Shown here one piece after another: positions 1 to 11,989 of a stretch of DNA of 64,000 nucleotides. The notes below the pieces were generated by a model. The model had not been told where the DNA came from. It was given only the letters and a program-made list of their open reading frames with translations, and made no database searches. Origin of the DNA: Luidia sarsii (taxonomy: Eukaryota > Echinodermata > Asteroidea > Paxillosida > Luidiidae). Position numbers and translations under genes: made by a program. The DNA lies in contig OX465105.1 in NCBI GenBank assembly GCA_949987565.1, positions 22,760,653 to 22,824,652 on the forward strand. The letters run 5' to 3'. How positions within the stretch are numbered: position 1 is the stretch's first letter; each line of letters opens with the position of its first letter.

Positions 1-69
1 CAAGCTAATACACATACATGTACATGTACATGTAGCATAATTTAGTTAAAAATAAAATGCTAGAATGAT

Positions 70-441
70 GCAAAATGCTTAATGGCTTAAATGACCGAAA
101 TGCAAATCTCAAAAGTGTAGACAGTACAATGTACATGTAGATGTACATTTTGTAGGCCTGACGTTTCGATCCTACATGTAGCAGGACCGTTCTCAAAGGC
201 AGCCTTTGAGAACGGTCCTGCTAGGATCAAAACGTCAGGCCCTCTTCAACTTTGATTAATTTAGTAGTACAAACAAACTTTCAATGTAATCAATGTACAC
301 TGTACACAAATGTACATTGTCTCAAAAGTTAGAAAGGTCCTGCTAGGATCGAAACGTCAGGCCCACTATCTTTTGAGATTTATGTATTGCAGGTCATTTT
401 AGTCAGTGAGCAGTTTGCAACAGTTTTTGTATTTTAACTTC
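70..441. repeat. Foldback repeat family F1, complete copy
   Basis: Two inverted arms meet near position 199. The inner arms (155-241) form a long hairpin containing GCCTGACGTTTCGATCC and its reverse complement. A second right-hand arm follows at 329-441, with outer sequence related to AGTCAGTGAGCAGTTTGCAA. At least a dozen related copies or half copies occur in this window. There is no coding capacity, so it behaves like a non-autonomous foldback or MITE element. The left arm carries an extra CATGTA at 175-180 compared with most copies. Confidence 0.75.
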
Positions 442-1317
442 AATTTACACCGTATTAATTAATCCTCTTATCGCCATGGCTGTGTTTCCGTTTGCAACAT
501 TGGGAAAGTTGGGCACCCTTTTTAGAATGCACATTTACATTACATGAATTATTCTTGTGCGGTCATAACAAGTTACTCACACGGATGTCCATGTACCCGG
601 TACTGTACATTGTACAAAATGTATTTCGCTTTTACAGTACATGTACATGTGTACGTGCAAATGAGCTGCAGTTGCAAAGGATAGGCATTAGGCAAATTTA
701 CAGGACTGTACATGTACTGTTCAAGCGGTTCAAGGGCGGCCGCTTCCCATGCTCTGATTATTAAAGCATAACATAATTCGAAAAAGTCATGTGCATGTCT
801 CTTTGTTGTGTCGTCCAATAGAATGAAACTGTTTTTCATGCTGAAGTGTACAGTGTACATGTACATGTACCTCAGTAAACAATTACTGGACTGGAACTGG
901 CCTTATAATTTTAATAGAAAGAACTTTGTGAAACAAAGCAATGTCTGGCTTGTTGGCCTCTCGTCTCAGAGGTGTGTGGGAATGTCATTGCAGCATTCAA
1001 CATGGCAGCCGACCTCACCAGTAGTAGCACATGTACATGTAGCACTGTAGGAGAGGGGAAAAAGGCATCCCTGCAGATGGACACACTTGATGGGGCGTAA
1101 TGGACTGCCATAAAAGATAATGTCTGCTGTTTACCAGCCAACACGGACATTGATATACATGTACAGTACTGTACATGGGATGATGGGACGGTCTCCACCC
1201 AGTCTGGTCACTAGGATGACATTTGCATGTACACCGCTCCGGCACATCAAATATTGATCCAATATATTCTTAAGCTGTCTGTGTAGGATGGCTCCTCTGA
1301 CGGGTAGTGCTGCTGCT

Positions 1318-1561
1318 ACATGTACATGTACATGTACATTTGTACTGTACATGTACATGTTCATGTACATACACCACCTGTACCGTACTTTACATCATAC
1401 ACTGTGTACATGTGTACGTACATGTACATGTACGTACATTGTACTGTACTGTACCAGTGTACATGTACATGTACATGTATGTAAGCTGGTCTGTAAGTAC
1501 TCATTAGTATACAGTACTACCGGTATGTACATGTACATGTACATGTACATTACTGTACATG
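1318..1561. repeat. (TACATG)n palindromic hexamer cluster
   Basis: Runs of TGTACATGTACATG are interrupted by GTACTGTAC and ACCGGTA variants. The unit is self-complementary, so both strands read alike. All overlapping reading frames here are simple-sequence frames (alternating Val-His, Met-Tyr or Cys-Thr) and are not genes. Confidence 0.9.
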
Positions 1562-2161
1562 TAGATGCATTGTTAAATTGTTTTACAGTATTACTGACAC
1601 GCAATTCTGCTTTGCCTGTGAGTGTGAGGTGTCTTTAAATGAAATAAACCGTTTACATTTACATGTACCGGTACCAGTACATGCACCAAGCTAAACATGT
1701 CAATGTACATGTACTTGTGCAATGTAGTCTGTACATGTACATGTACTGTACATGATTGAAACAGGGAGTCCTGTATTACACTACAAGGGGCATACATGTA
1801 CCATAAATACATGTATGAGATTGTCGCATCCACTGTGTTCACTAGCACAAATGCATACTTTAATACCGGTACTTTATACATGTACTGTACATGTACACGT
1901 ACATGGACATTTGATTTATTGTGGGACCTCTGTGCATAGTCTCTCCATAAGATACCCAGACTTCCTCACACTCACAGCCAAGAGCATTCAAGTCCAATGT
2001 TTGCTCCAGCTTCAAGACAAACCCTCGGTACATGTGAGAGATGTGAAGTGTGAACTGGTCCAACCCACACACTGCGGATCATTGCGCTGACAGGAAACAG
2101 GAGCTCCTTGTCCCCAGATTAGTGCCGGAATATCTTAGCAATCTGCCTCACAGCCATTTTG

Positions 2162-3776
2162 TACATGAGAGTGAGAGTGAGAGAGAGAGAGAGTGAGGTA
2201 GAGAGAGAGTGAGGCAAAGAGAGTGTAAGAGAGAGGCAGAGTGAGAGACTGAGGCACAGAGAGAGAGAGGGGAGAGAGAGAGAGAGCAAGAGAGAGGCAG
2301 AGGTAGCGAGACAGAGAGGCAGAGACAGAGGCAGAGAGACAGAGACTGGCAGTGAGACAGAGAGAGGCAGTAAGGCAGAGAGGCAGAGAGACAGAGAGGC
2401 AGAGTGACCGATACAGAGGTGCAGAGAGACAGAAAGAGGTAGCGAGACAGAGAGGCAGTGAGACAGGGGTAGGGAGATACAGGCAGAGAGACAAAAGGAG
2501 GCAGAGAGAGGCAGCGAGACAAAGAGAGGCAGCGAGACAAAGAGAGGCAGCGAGACAGAGAGGCAGCGAGACAGAAAGAGGCAGCGAGACAGAGGTGCAT
2601 TGAGACAGAGAGGCAGAGAGACAGAAAGAGGCAGCGAGACAGAGGCAGAGAGGCAGAGCGACAGAGAGAGAGGCAGCGAGACAGAGAAGCAGTGAGACAG
2701 AAGCAGTGAGACAGAGGCAGCGAGACGGAGAGAGGCAATTAGACAGAAAGAGGCAGCGAGACAGAGAGAGTCTGTGAGACAGAGAGGGGCAGAGAGACAG
2801 AAAGAGGCAGAGAGACAGAAAGAGGCAGCAAGACAGAGGAAGGCAGAGAGACAGAGAGAGACAGTGAGACAGAGGGGCAGTGAGACAGAGAGGGGCAGAG
2901 AGACAGAAAGAGGCAGAGATACAGAAAGAGGCAGCAAGACAGAGAAAGGCAGAGAGACAGAGAGAGACAGTGAGACAGAGGGGCAGTGAGACAGAGAGGG
3001 GCAGAGAGACAGAAAGAGGCAGAGATACAGAAAGAGGCAGCAAGACAGAGAAAGGCAGAGAGACAGAGAGAGGCAGAGAGACAGAAAAGGCAGCAAGACA
3101 GAAAGGCAGAGAGACAGAAAGAGGCAGAGAGACAGAAAGAGGCAGCAAGACAGAGAAAGGCAGAGAGACAGAGAGAGGCAGAGAGACAGAAAGAGGCAGC
3201 AAGACAGAGAAAGGCAGAGAGACAGAAAGAGGCAGTGAGACAGAAAGAGGCAGCAAGACAGAGAGGGCAGTGAGACAGAGAGGGCTAGAGAGACAGAAAG
3301 AGGCAGAGAGACAGAGAGGCACAGAGAGGCAGAGAGGCAGAGAGGGGCAGTGAGACAGAGAGGGCCAGAGAGACAGAAAGAGGCAGCAAGACAGAGAGGC
3401 ACAGAGAGGCAGAGAGGGCCAGAGAGACAGAAAGAGGCAGAGAGACAGAAAGAGGCAACGAGACGGAGAGAGGCAGAGAGGGGCAGTGAGACAGAGAGGG
3501 CCAGAGAGACACAAAAGAGGCAGCGAGACAGAGAGGCGCAGAGAGGCAGAGAGGCAGAGAGGCAGAGAGGGGCAGTGAGACAGAGAGGCCAGAGAGACAG
3601 AAAGAGGCAGAGAGACAGAAAGAGGCAGCAAGACAGAGAAAGGCAGAGAGACAGAAAGAGGCAGTGAGACAGAAAGAGGCAGCAAGACAGAGAGGGGCAG
3701 TGAGACAGAGAGGGCCAGAGAGACAGAAAGAGGCAGAGAGACAGAAAGAGGCAACGAGACGGAGAGAGGAAGGCGA
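2162..3776. repeat. 1.6 kb purine-rich minisatellite (GAGACAGAGAGGCA-like)
   Basis: The plus strand is almost pure purine with regular C interruptions. Short units resemble GAGACAGAAAGAGGCA. A higher-order period of 106 bp is visible where the same block restarts at 2774, 2880 and 2986. Because the unit sizes are not multiples of three, long frames stay open on both strands (Arg/Gln/Glu-rich on plus, Leu/Ser/Cys-rich on minus). These are repeat artefacts. Confidence 0.92.
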
Positions 3777-4964
3777 GACTACCGAGACACAAAATATATA
3801 ATGTTTAGATTCACTGAGAAGCTTATCTGTCTATCAACGTGTCCTGTGGTTATCACTGCACCACTCCCCCTTTTTGGGAGGCCTTCATACAGTACCGCGA
3901 GCCAGATTCTAGAAAAACCAGACATGCTGGTACATAGCGTGTGTACGTGCACATTCATTGCTCGTACACTTTTCCTTGGTCATTAAAAGATTACAGCCCT
4001 TTGAGGAACAGGGAGTGGACATTTATTAACAAGACTGGCCATCTGCTCTCTTCCACAAGGTCATATGGATCGTCACGTGTACATTTACAGGCTGGAGTCT
4101 TAACTGCCAGAATACTGTATCATACATGCTTATTTGACAAGATTAAATGGGTGTGACCGGGTCTCTCTTTTTTTTTTTACATGCCCGCTGGCCTGGCATT
4201 TTAACTGGCCTGCTCGGGTGTTTTTTTTCAGACAGTCTGTACGGTATTTCGTCGTGAGCTGCGGAGTTCATTCTGATTTTACTTTTAGGCCGGGTGACAA
4301 GAAGCTGAACATTGCAATTTGCACACACCTTTAATGAAGAGAGGCTGATTTACAGAGAGAGTTACATGTACATGTATAGTGTATGTGCTGAGGTTATGCT
4401 GAAGGTCCTCTTATTTCAAGGTCTTCTTTTGGGTCCAGAATGTATAAACTCTCTTTCTAATACAAAACCCTGATAAGATGTGATATTACACATGTACATT
4501 GTCATACACTGTACATGTACATGTACATGTGTATTGTGTACATGTACATGTACCCTGGTAGGTGCATTCACACACTTGCAAGGAAAAGTGTTAATCCCTT
4601 CTCGATTTTGTTTTTCATTAGTGAATTTTTTTTTTTTTCCAATCGCGATTTACTTTTCGATAATGTTCTAGCGGGAATGCACCTGATGAGACTGCCTTTT
4701 TTTTTCTTCTTCAAACTGACCAATTCGGTGAGTTGGAGATGGCCTAATTGGCCTTCGACTGGCCGGCTGGCCCCGAGACAATTTCACTCGTCATCTGGGG
4801 CCAATGTCATAGAGCTGCTTAAGCACCAAAATGTACTTCAGCATGAAAGGCCCCGCCCAATAACATCAGCTTGCCAGCCAAAGTTCCTCTCGTATCCTAA
4901 GCTGAGCACCCAATATTTGAATACAAGGTAAACATAATACAGTATAAGTACAGTGTACCAGATT

Positions 4965-5336
4965 CAAGGCCCAATACAACATTGGGAAGATCGGGAAACA
5001 TCGATGTCCACAGATTTCCTTCTAATTTACACAGTTTGTAGATGGTCATGATTGAATCCTCATGTTGAAATATTACGGTCTGGGATGCTGTACTTCTCTA
5101 GAAATCTTCACTCAAACATCGACAAATACATGTAGTTTATTACTCTCAAGTAACAAACTATTTCTTATACCACAGAATGGTGCAAAAACCGTGACGGCTT
5201 TTTACCTTTTTCTACTCTCTCAGATTACCATTTGAGCTAAAACCTTCGTAGGATTCCTTTCTTGCGATGTTTAATGGTTTAACACACAAACTGTGGCAAT
5301 CTTTTGACCTTTACCAATGTTGTATAGGTCCTTTAA
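4965..5336. mobile_element. MITE family M1, copy 1 (about 370 bp)
   Basis: The ends are inverted: AAGGCCCAATACAACATTGG at the left and CCAATGTTGTATAGGTCCTTTAA at the right. A second copy lies in the opposite orientation at 10241-10640 and aligns over most of its length. There is no ORF. The terminal TTAA-like bases suggest a TTAA or TTA target preference, but this is inference. Confidence 0.8.
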
Positions 5337-5844
5337 ATGTAGTTAGCAATCTGGTTATAATCAAGGAAGAATTTCCAGGCTTAGCAGGTATTCACGCTTA
5401 AGCGACTCTATGAAATTGGGTCCTGGTCACTGGGCCACTGCTGAATTCAAACCCTGATGCATATAATATGATCATGAGACCTGTGTGGAAGGAACTGCGT
5501 GCGCGTGTCTGTGCCGATGATTATGAGGATGCTGTTGGCTGGCAGTGGTTGTGCAGCATGCTACCGTTGTCACGGGAAGATGGCACAATGGCAGATGAGC
5601 CATCCCTTTTCCGTTGGGTTGCTGTGGCAATGAATGAGTGCTTATGGGTTAGGGGTGGGTGGAATTTGGGTCCAGGGAGAGGGGAAAGAGAGTGATGAAC
5701 TCCTCTGACCCTGTTGTGTCTTGAAGAGTGCCATGACTTTACATCGACGTTCTCAAAGTCCTGCTGCATCTCTTCCTCACTGTTCAGGGGAGAAAATAGT
5801 CTTTCTTTTTTTCATTTGACACCTGTTCCCTTTTCTGTCTAGAA

Positions 5845-6142
5845 GTGGTACATGTACATGTACCAGTATGTGTACATGTATGTGGTCATCATGTGCTTGC
5901 GTACCGGTAAGTGTACATGTACATGCATGGGGTGTGTGTGTGTGTACAGTGTGTACATAAGAACAAAGCAATGTCTCCACAAGGATACAGATTCCTGTAT
6001 GTTTGTACACGAATGTGTATAATTGTCAGACATTGATGCTCATCTCTGTGCACATACATGTACATGTACATGTACTGTACATGTACATGTACTTCATACT
6101 TGTACTGTACATGTACATGTACATGTACAGTACATGTACATT
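5845..6142. repeat. (TACATG)n cluster with CA/GT tract
   Basis: Dense TGTACATG hexamers with a GTGTGTGTGTGT tract near 5935. This is simple sequence with no gene. Confidence 0.88.
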
Positions 6143-6293
6143 GTACCTCAATATGTAAATGTACAGTCTGAACATTATAGCCAAGTTTGACAAGCGTTAT
6201 GTACACGGTGTATGTACAGTACATGTATCATGCACATTATGTGTACATAATGCTTGTCAAACTTGGCTATAATTTAATATAATATAATATTTG

Positions 6294-6432
6294 TACATGT
6301 ACATTGGCCATAATTATCACATCCATTGCACATACCGGTACGTACAGTACACGTACATGTACATGTTCTGTACATGTACATGTACAGTTGTATGTACAGT
6401 ACATATACGTGTATATGTACATGTACAATTCA
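6294..6432. repeat. (TACATG)n cluster
   Basis: TACATG hexamers with ACCGGTACGTAC and GTACAGTAC variants. The flanks at 6170-6190 and 6248-6270 are short inverted repeats (ATTATAGCCAAGTTTGACAAGC and its complement), so the intervening sequence could be a small palindromic insertion. Confidence 0.85.
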
Positions 6433-7611
6433 CATGAACTACTGGGCATAATATATACATGTAATGTACATACAGTATGTATTGCACACATGTAAACAAT
6501 GTATAACTCCATTATACAAACTTATCCAAAGGTTGGTACTAGATGTACATGTACATGTACATTGTAGTCTACATAATGTACAGTACACCATGAGGAAACT
6601 ACCATTGAAGTCAGTTACTGTATCTCCTTGTAAAAATAAATTAATCTGATTACACTGAAATTCCTCAAGTTGCTGAAGAGAAAAGCTGCCACTGCCCCCT
6701 CCCCTTTATGGTTGCCTAAAGTGATTTTGCCATGGCAACAAATGAATGGAAGCCAGGGAACCTGAAGTCAATTAGGTAGACTCCCTGCCAATCCTCTAGG
6801 GTAAAGTAAACAAGCCCTCCTGTCATTCAACAATAGAGGCTCTGCAGAATGTTATTAGATATAAAGGGTGTCACCAACTATAATGTACATGTATCTATGT
6901 ATGTGTGTATGGTGGCCTGCTTGTGGTGGGAGTCGAGGGGCCCATGTTGTTGTTGCAATGGAGCAATTAGGCAATGTAGTTTTTAGCAGTCTGATCTGAC
7001 ATACATGTACATGTACATTCTGCCATTTCGCAATCCTTGCGTATTTGTACCAGCGCTGTTTGCAATTCCAATGCTGTGTAAAATGCTTAAGTTTAAATTT
7101 AACTTTATTTCCAACAACATTCCCCCCCCCCCATTTGGATACGCTACACACACATGTACATGTACATACACATGTACAGTACATGTACCCTATACATTGT
7201 CATTTGACTTTTGAGACTTATCTGTTTGTATAATTTCACAGTCTTTGAAAATCAGAAAAATGGCCCATACAAATTCAGCGATTACTCATTTCTGGACAAC
7301 ACCATCCATACTGACAAAGACTATTTGCTAGAAATTCAAATTTTCCTATGCGTTTCGTCGTTGAATGTACATGTAGCGAGCGCGATACGTGTCGTCCGCA
7401 TGTTTAGCTGATAGCAATCAGCGTACAGTGTAAGATATCATAATTGATGACGTATCCGTTGCACTAACTGTGTCCATTTGTTGGTGAAACCTCTCTAATA
7501 CCTCACTTACCGGGGCTACATGTAGCTTGCCTTTTGGGGCGTGGGCCACCTTGTGTAATGATACCAATCTGTCTATAAATATTGACAGCAACAACCCAGG
7601 CCCATAATACC

Positions 7612-7812
7612 CACTGTACATGTATTGTACATTGTACACAGATGGCATCCATACATGTACCGGTACATTACATTTACATTGCATATGTACTGTACATTGT
7701 ATGCGTGTAACATGTACATGTACTGTATATCATTTATGTGTGTACAGTGTACTTGTACATGTACATGTACATGTACTGTACGGTACGTGTACAGTACCGG
7801 TATGCGTACGGT
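7612..7812. repeat. (TACATG)n / ACCGGTAC cluster
   Basis: Mixed TACATG, GTACTGTAC, ACCGGTAC and CGGTAC units. It is typical of the hexamer field that fills the first half of the window. Confidence 0.85.
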
Positions 7813-8087
7813 ATACACACGAGTCACAATGCATTTTGAAAGTGAGCATTATTTGAAAAGCTTCAAAATTGATTTAGCCATGTTCATTACAGTATGCGTA
7901 TAGCATTAATGGTTTGACGTTAATTAATTATCGGTCCCACTGTAAGACTAGAGTGGCATGAGTCGATATATGCATATTGCTGACGAGTTGTGTGCCGGGT
8001 TGTCACAGGAATTGTGTTCACTGCTCACGTGATGCACCCCCAAGTAATGAATAGCATTTTGTCTGCCATCCCCATTGCTGTTACTGC

Positions 8088-8700
8088 ATGTATACATGTA
8101 CATGTCCATACATGTACACCTGTACATGTACATGTACATGTGTACATGTATGGACATGTACCGATTTGTGCAACTGTGTACTGGATGTTCGCTATGCTTC
8201 AGTTGGCTTTCCCAGGGCTATTTCCAGATGCAATGTGCTTTTATGTACCCTTTATAATAAATGTACAGAAAAAACTGTGAATATCTGTGTCATGTACATT
8301 GTACATGTACATGTAGATCATACATGACATGTACCTGTGTACATGTACCTGTGTACATGTACATATACTATACATGTACATGTGCATGTACAGTACTTAC
8401 AGTACACATACATGTACATGTATGTACATGTACATTGTATAGTATAATCATGCAGCTGTACAGTTACACCCTCCATGGTTACATGTACATGTACATGTAC
8501 ATGTACACGTATATACATACAGTAGCTACTGTACCGTACAGGTCTGTACATGTACACTGTACATGAACACTTCTGCTGTAATGTACATGTACAGGGTACA
8601 TGTACATGTACACGTATACAAGTACATGTACGCCGGCAGTACAGTCATGTACACATGTGCATGTGTACATGTATGTACATGTACATGTACGTGTGGTTTG
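8088..8700. repeat. Longest (TACATG)n field, about 0.6 kb
   Basis: Near-continuous TACATG hexamers with GTAC-containing variants (GTACCTGTGTAC, GTACCGTAC, ACACGTATA). About 150 bp of unique sequence splits it at 8160-8290. No gene is supported. Confidence 0.88.
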
Positions 8701-9159
8701 CAAAAGAGATATTTTCACATGCTGTCACCGCAAACAGTGTCATGCAAACTTGACATGCATGGATACATGGACTATGGGCAATCCTTGGTGCCAGAGCCAA
8801 ATTTAATCCTTTCTGTAAATTGACATTTGTACCCTCTAAAAAAAGTGCTGTGGGTGACTATGGAGTTTTAGCTCCGGTAGCTCCATGGCGTGACTGCGTG
8901 TCCATTTTTTAAAATTCTTCTATGAACTTAACCTTTTGGCTGGCAGCAAATCAGGCGAAAAGTTGTCCCTGTTTATATTTATTCATGAGTCATTAGAGTT
9001 AGGTACCAGTGCGATGCTCTTATTGTACAGGGACATTCTCACCGCCATTTGCATCAGTACCTGCATTAACAAGATTAGAGCATGTACATGTACATCTAAT
9101 TTGCATCTTATTTCATACATGTATTTGTTTACAAGTACTTTACATGTACTAATGGAAAC

Positions 9160-9520
9160 ATACAGTGTACATGTACATGTACCGGGGGGGGGGGGGGGGT
9201 TACAGTGTACTGTTCCCTGCAGATGTGCATTTCTCTGGTACAAATGTGCATGTGTGTACAGACAATGTTTTAACACATAATGTGTGTAAAGTAATAGTAT
9301 ACATGTACATACAGTATGTTACATGTGCATGTAACACTAACATGTATACAGTACAATATACATTGTGTACATTTGTATACACATTGTATACATTTGTGTA
9401 AAGAGTACATGTACATGTACACCATGCAAGTCATACATGTACATGTACATGTACATGTACAGAACATGACATAGTGTACACAATGTACATGTACAAAAAT
9501 GTACATGTGCACAATATAAT
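9160..9520. repeat. (TACATG)n cluster with a G homopolymer
   Basis: TACATG units flank an unbroken run of about 17 G at 9184-9200. CATTGTGTACATTTGTATAC variants follow. Confidence 0.85.
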
Positions 9521-10240
9521 ATACTGTACACATTCTTTAAAACAAATTCCACACTTTTGGGCAGGATGGAAAAATTTGGAAGAGTTTGACGTTGCCTCCA
9601 ATCTTACAGAACTCTACATGAACCGGTACATTGTACATGTACATACTGGTAGTACGTACATGTACATGTACATGTGCATGTAGATGTACAGTAGTATACA
9701 ATGTGTGTGCATAATACTTTGTACATGTATGCGTACTCACATTTCTGTGCATGTGTTGAGGATTATAATATTGTCTGAGTTGGACCATTTTCCTTCCTCC
9801 ATGGTTGGACCCATTCCACTTTGGCACACACTGGGCTGTCCTGCTTCAAATGGGGATGGTCAGTCCCATAGCATTGACAAATGACCCAAGGTTGTATCCA
9901 CAACAATTCTGTAGTCCATTACATGTTCGTGGTTGAGACTGAAAGACAAAATGATTAATGGTATGATTCATGCACTGTACATTTTATAATGTACATGAAG
10001 GCCGTACATGCACATCAAGCACATGGTTTATATACACTTTACAATATGCACGTACATACCGTACATACACGTACATGTATATACGTGTACATACATGCAT
10101 GTACAGGTACATGCATACAATCATTATTACATGTACATGTGTAAAGTACATGTGCTATATAGTAAATAGTAATTAAGTAAAGAAGACTAACAGTATTACG
10201 TACATGTGTGCACACACATGTACCGGTTAAATGCATTCAC

Positions 10241-10640
10241 TTAAAGGCCCTATACAACATTTGTAATGTACCGGTAAAGGTCAAAAGATTGCCAAAATTT
10301 GTGTGTTAAACCATTAAACATTCCAAAAAAGCAATGCTTTTTACATATGGTACATGTACATGTACATGTAGCTCAAAATGGTAATCTGAGAAAGTACATG
10401 TAGAAAAATGCAAAAAAATGTCATGGTTTACGCACTATTTTGTACGGTAAGAAATAGCTTATTACTCGCAAGTACCGTAATAAACTATTATATAGATTTC
10501 TTGAAAAGTACATGTACCCCAGACCGTAAGATTTCAACATGAGGATGCTATCATGACCATCTACAAACTGTGTAAATTAGAAGGAAATCTGTGGACATTG
10601 ATGTTTTTCGATCTTCCCAATGTTGTATTGGGCCTTTAAA
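10241..10640. mobile_element. MITE family M1, copy 2 (inverted)
   Basis: It begins TTAAAGGCCCTATACAACAT and ends ATGTTGTATTGGGCCTTTAA, so the termini are inverted repeats. It is the reverse complement of the copy at 4965-5336. It differs partly by gained TACATG units at 10351-10370 and 10395-10402, and by a GGTAC-like gain near 10473. Confidence 0.82.
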
Positions 10641-10852
10641 GGGGGTGTATCGTGGTGCTCGCCAGGATCCTAATGATACATGTATCATTAGCCTTATGAG
10701 GACACGCTCTAGACCCCACACTGTGCCCGCCGTGTTATCAGTAAACAATCAGATAAGAAAGTCCCCTTAGGTAATGTTTGGCTTCTGCCAGCCACTGGTC
10801 CTAATGGTTTCCATATGTAGGGTTTGGGGCTATCCCATTACGTAAGACTTTG

Positions 10853-11799
10853 ACTGCGTTTACACTGGATCCCGCGAGGAGGATCAGATCCCGCGAGGGC
10901 GATCAAAGGGCGATCAAAGGGCGATCAACGCAAGTGTAAACGCTCGCGCGATCAGGATCAGATCCCGGGATCTGATCCACCTCTCGGGAAGGATCAGATC
11001 CGGGTCTGATCCCGCGTGCGGGATCAACATGCAAGTGTAAACGCAACGCGGGATCTGATCCTGCGGTTTTCAGCGACCACATCCGGCCCATGCCTGGAAA
11101 AATGCGCGAAAACGAGCATCTTGCGTGTACGTGTGCAGTACATGTACATGTACGTTGTACAGTGTACATGTACGTATGTACATGTACATGTACACACAAT
11201 GTACACGTACACGTACATGTACATGTACTGTACACTCGGCAAACAATCTGTCGAACTTTACGCTGGTAACCGATACTAGACAGGGTCGTGTGTGTGTGTG
11301 GTCGTGTGGGTGGGGGGGGGGGTGAGAAACTGGTATCCGCATACAGCACGGTAGCTGCAAAATGGCGACGGACACAGTGCGCGGACGGCTGTGGACCGAT
11401 GAAGAATTGAAGTTATTTTTAGATATCTGGGCCAGTGAGGAAATATTAACGAAATTGGACGGTACCACCAGAAACACAGCGGTGTTCAACAATGTACGTG
11501 TGCACGTGCATGTGTGCAGTACATGTACAGTACATGTACATGTACATGTACATGTACATGTACACATGTATGCATAGAGGTTGTACCGTTGCAGAGTCCA
11601 TCGGATTTCGCGCGTCATGGCCGGGCTGACGTTCTACTGCGCATGACTACTGACTTATGTGGATAACCTTTGGAGAGCGCTTCCGCTGCTCCACGCGCGA
11701 TCAACGCGGGATCAGGATCCAGTGTAAACGCGGCACTGGATCAGATCCTCCGTGACCGCAGGATCTGATCCTCCTCGCGGGATCAAGTGTAAACGCAGT
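10853..11799. mobile_element. 0.95 kb inverted-repeat element carrying a Myb/SANT-like exon
   Basis: The left end (10853-10891, starting ACTGCGTTTACACTGGATCC) and the right end (11761-11799) are reverse complements over 39 bp with one mismatch, which I see as a C/A change. Subterminal sequence is full of GGATCAGATCC palindromes, more GTGTAAACGC copies and GATCAAAGGGC direct repeats. The interior encodes an SANT/Myb-like exon on plus. PIF/Harbinger transposons typically encode a transposase plus a Myb-like protein, so this could be a deleted member that kept only the Myb-like gene. I see no DDE transposase. A clean target-site duplication was not found. Confidence 0.75.
11362..11493 (+). pseudogene. 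Myb/SANT-like DNA-binding domain exon (transposon-borne, partial)
   Basis: Forty-four residues run from an ATG at 11362 (context AAAATGGCG) to a GTACGT donor-like site at 11494. They contain the pattern WTDEELKLFLDIW, then EEI, then LDGTTRNTAVFNN. This matches the start of Myb/SANT-like (MSANTD or Harbinger Myb-like) domains, in which helix 1 carries W-x-DEE-x3-L/F-x-W and helix 2 carries a KLDG-T-RN-x-x-VF segment. These domains bind DNA, and in Harbinger transposons they help bring the transposase to the ends. The rest of the domain is missing. Downstream the frame runs into (TACATG)n, so the exon is truncated or spliced to sequence I cannot identify. It lies between the 39-bp inverted repeats of its host element. 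A host MSANTD gene first exon is less likely because of those repeats. Confidence 0.6.
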
Positions 11800-11989
11800 G
11801 TAAGAGAGGGAAGTACTGTACATGGATTGTAAGTTCCAAGACCTGCAAGTGAGCTCACTGAATGGAGTAAATCAAAAGCAATGCAATCTCACATGATATG
11901 AAACTCAACCATGATTCAACACACCGCCTTGATCATCCATATTTCTGTAGCGGTATTTTTGAGCAGTGGATGACTACTCAATGGGTCAT

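Noticed and set aside
2119..3792. 557- and 539-codon Leu/Ser/Cys-rich frames on the minus strand
   Set aside because: Entirely inside a GA-rich minisatellite. Several frames on both strands are open at once, which is a property of the repeat and not of a gene.
5468..5695. 75-codon plus frame starting MIMRPVWKELRARV
   Set aside because: Balanced composition but no recognisable family and no splice signals. Too short to support.
5839..9827. Many Val-His, Met-Tyr and Cys-Thr frames
   Set aside because: Translation of the TACATG hexamer in its different phases; not genes.
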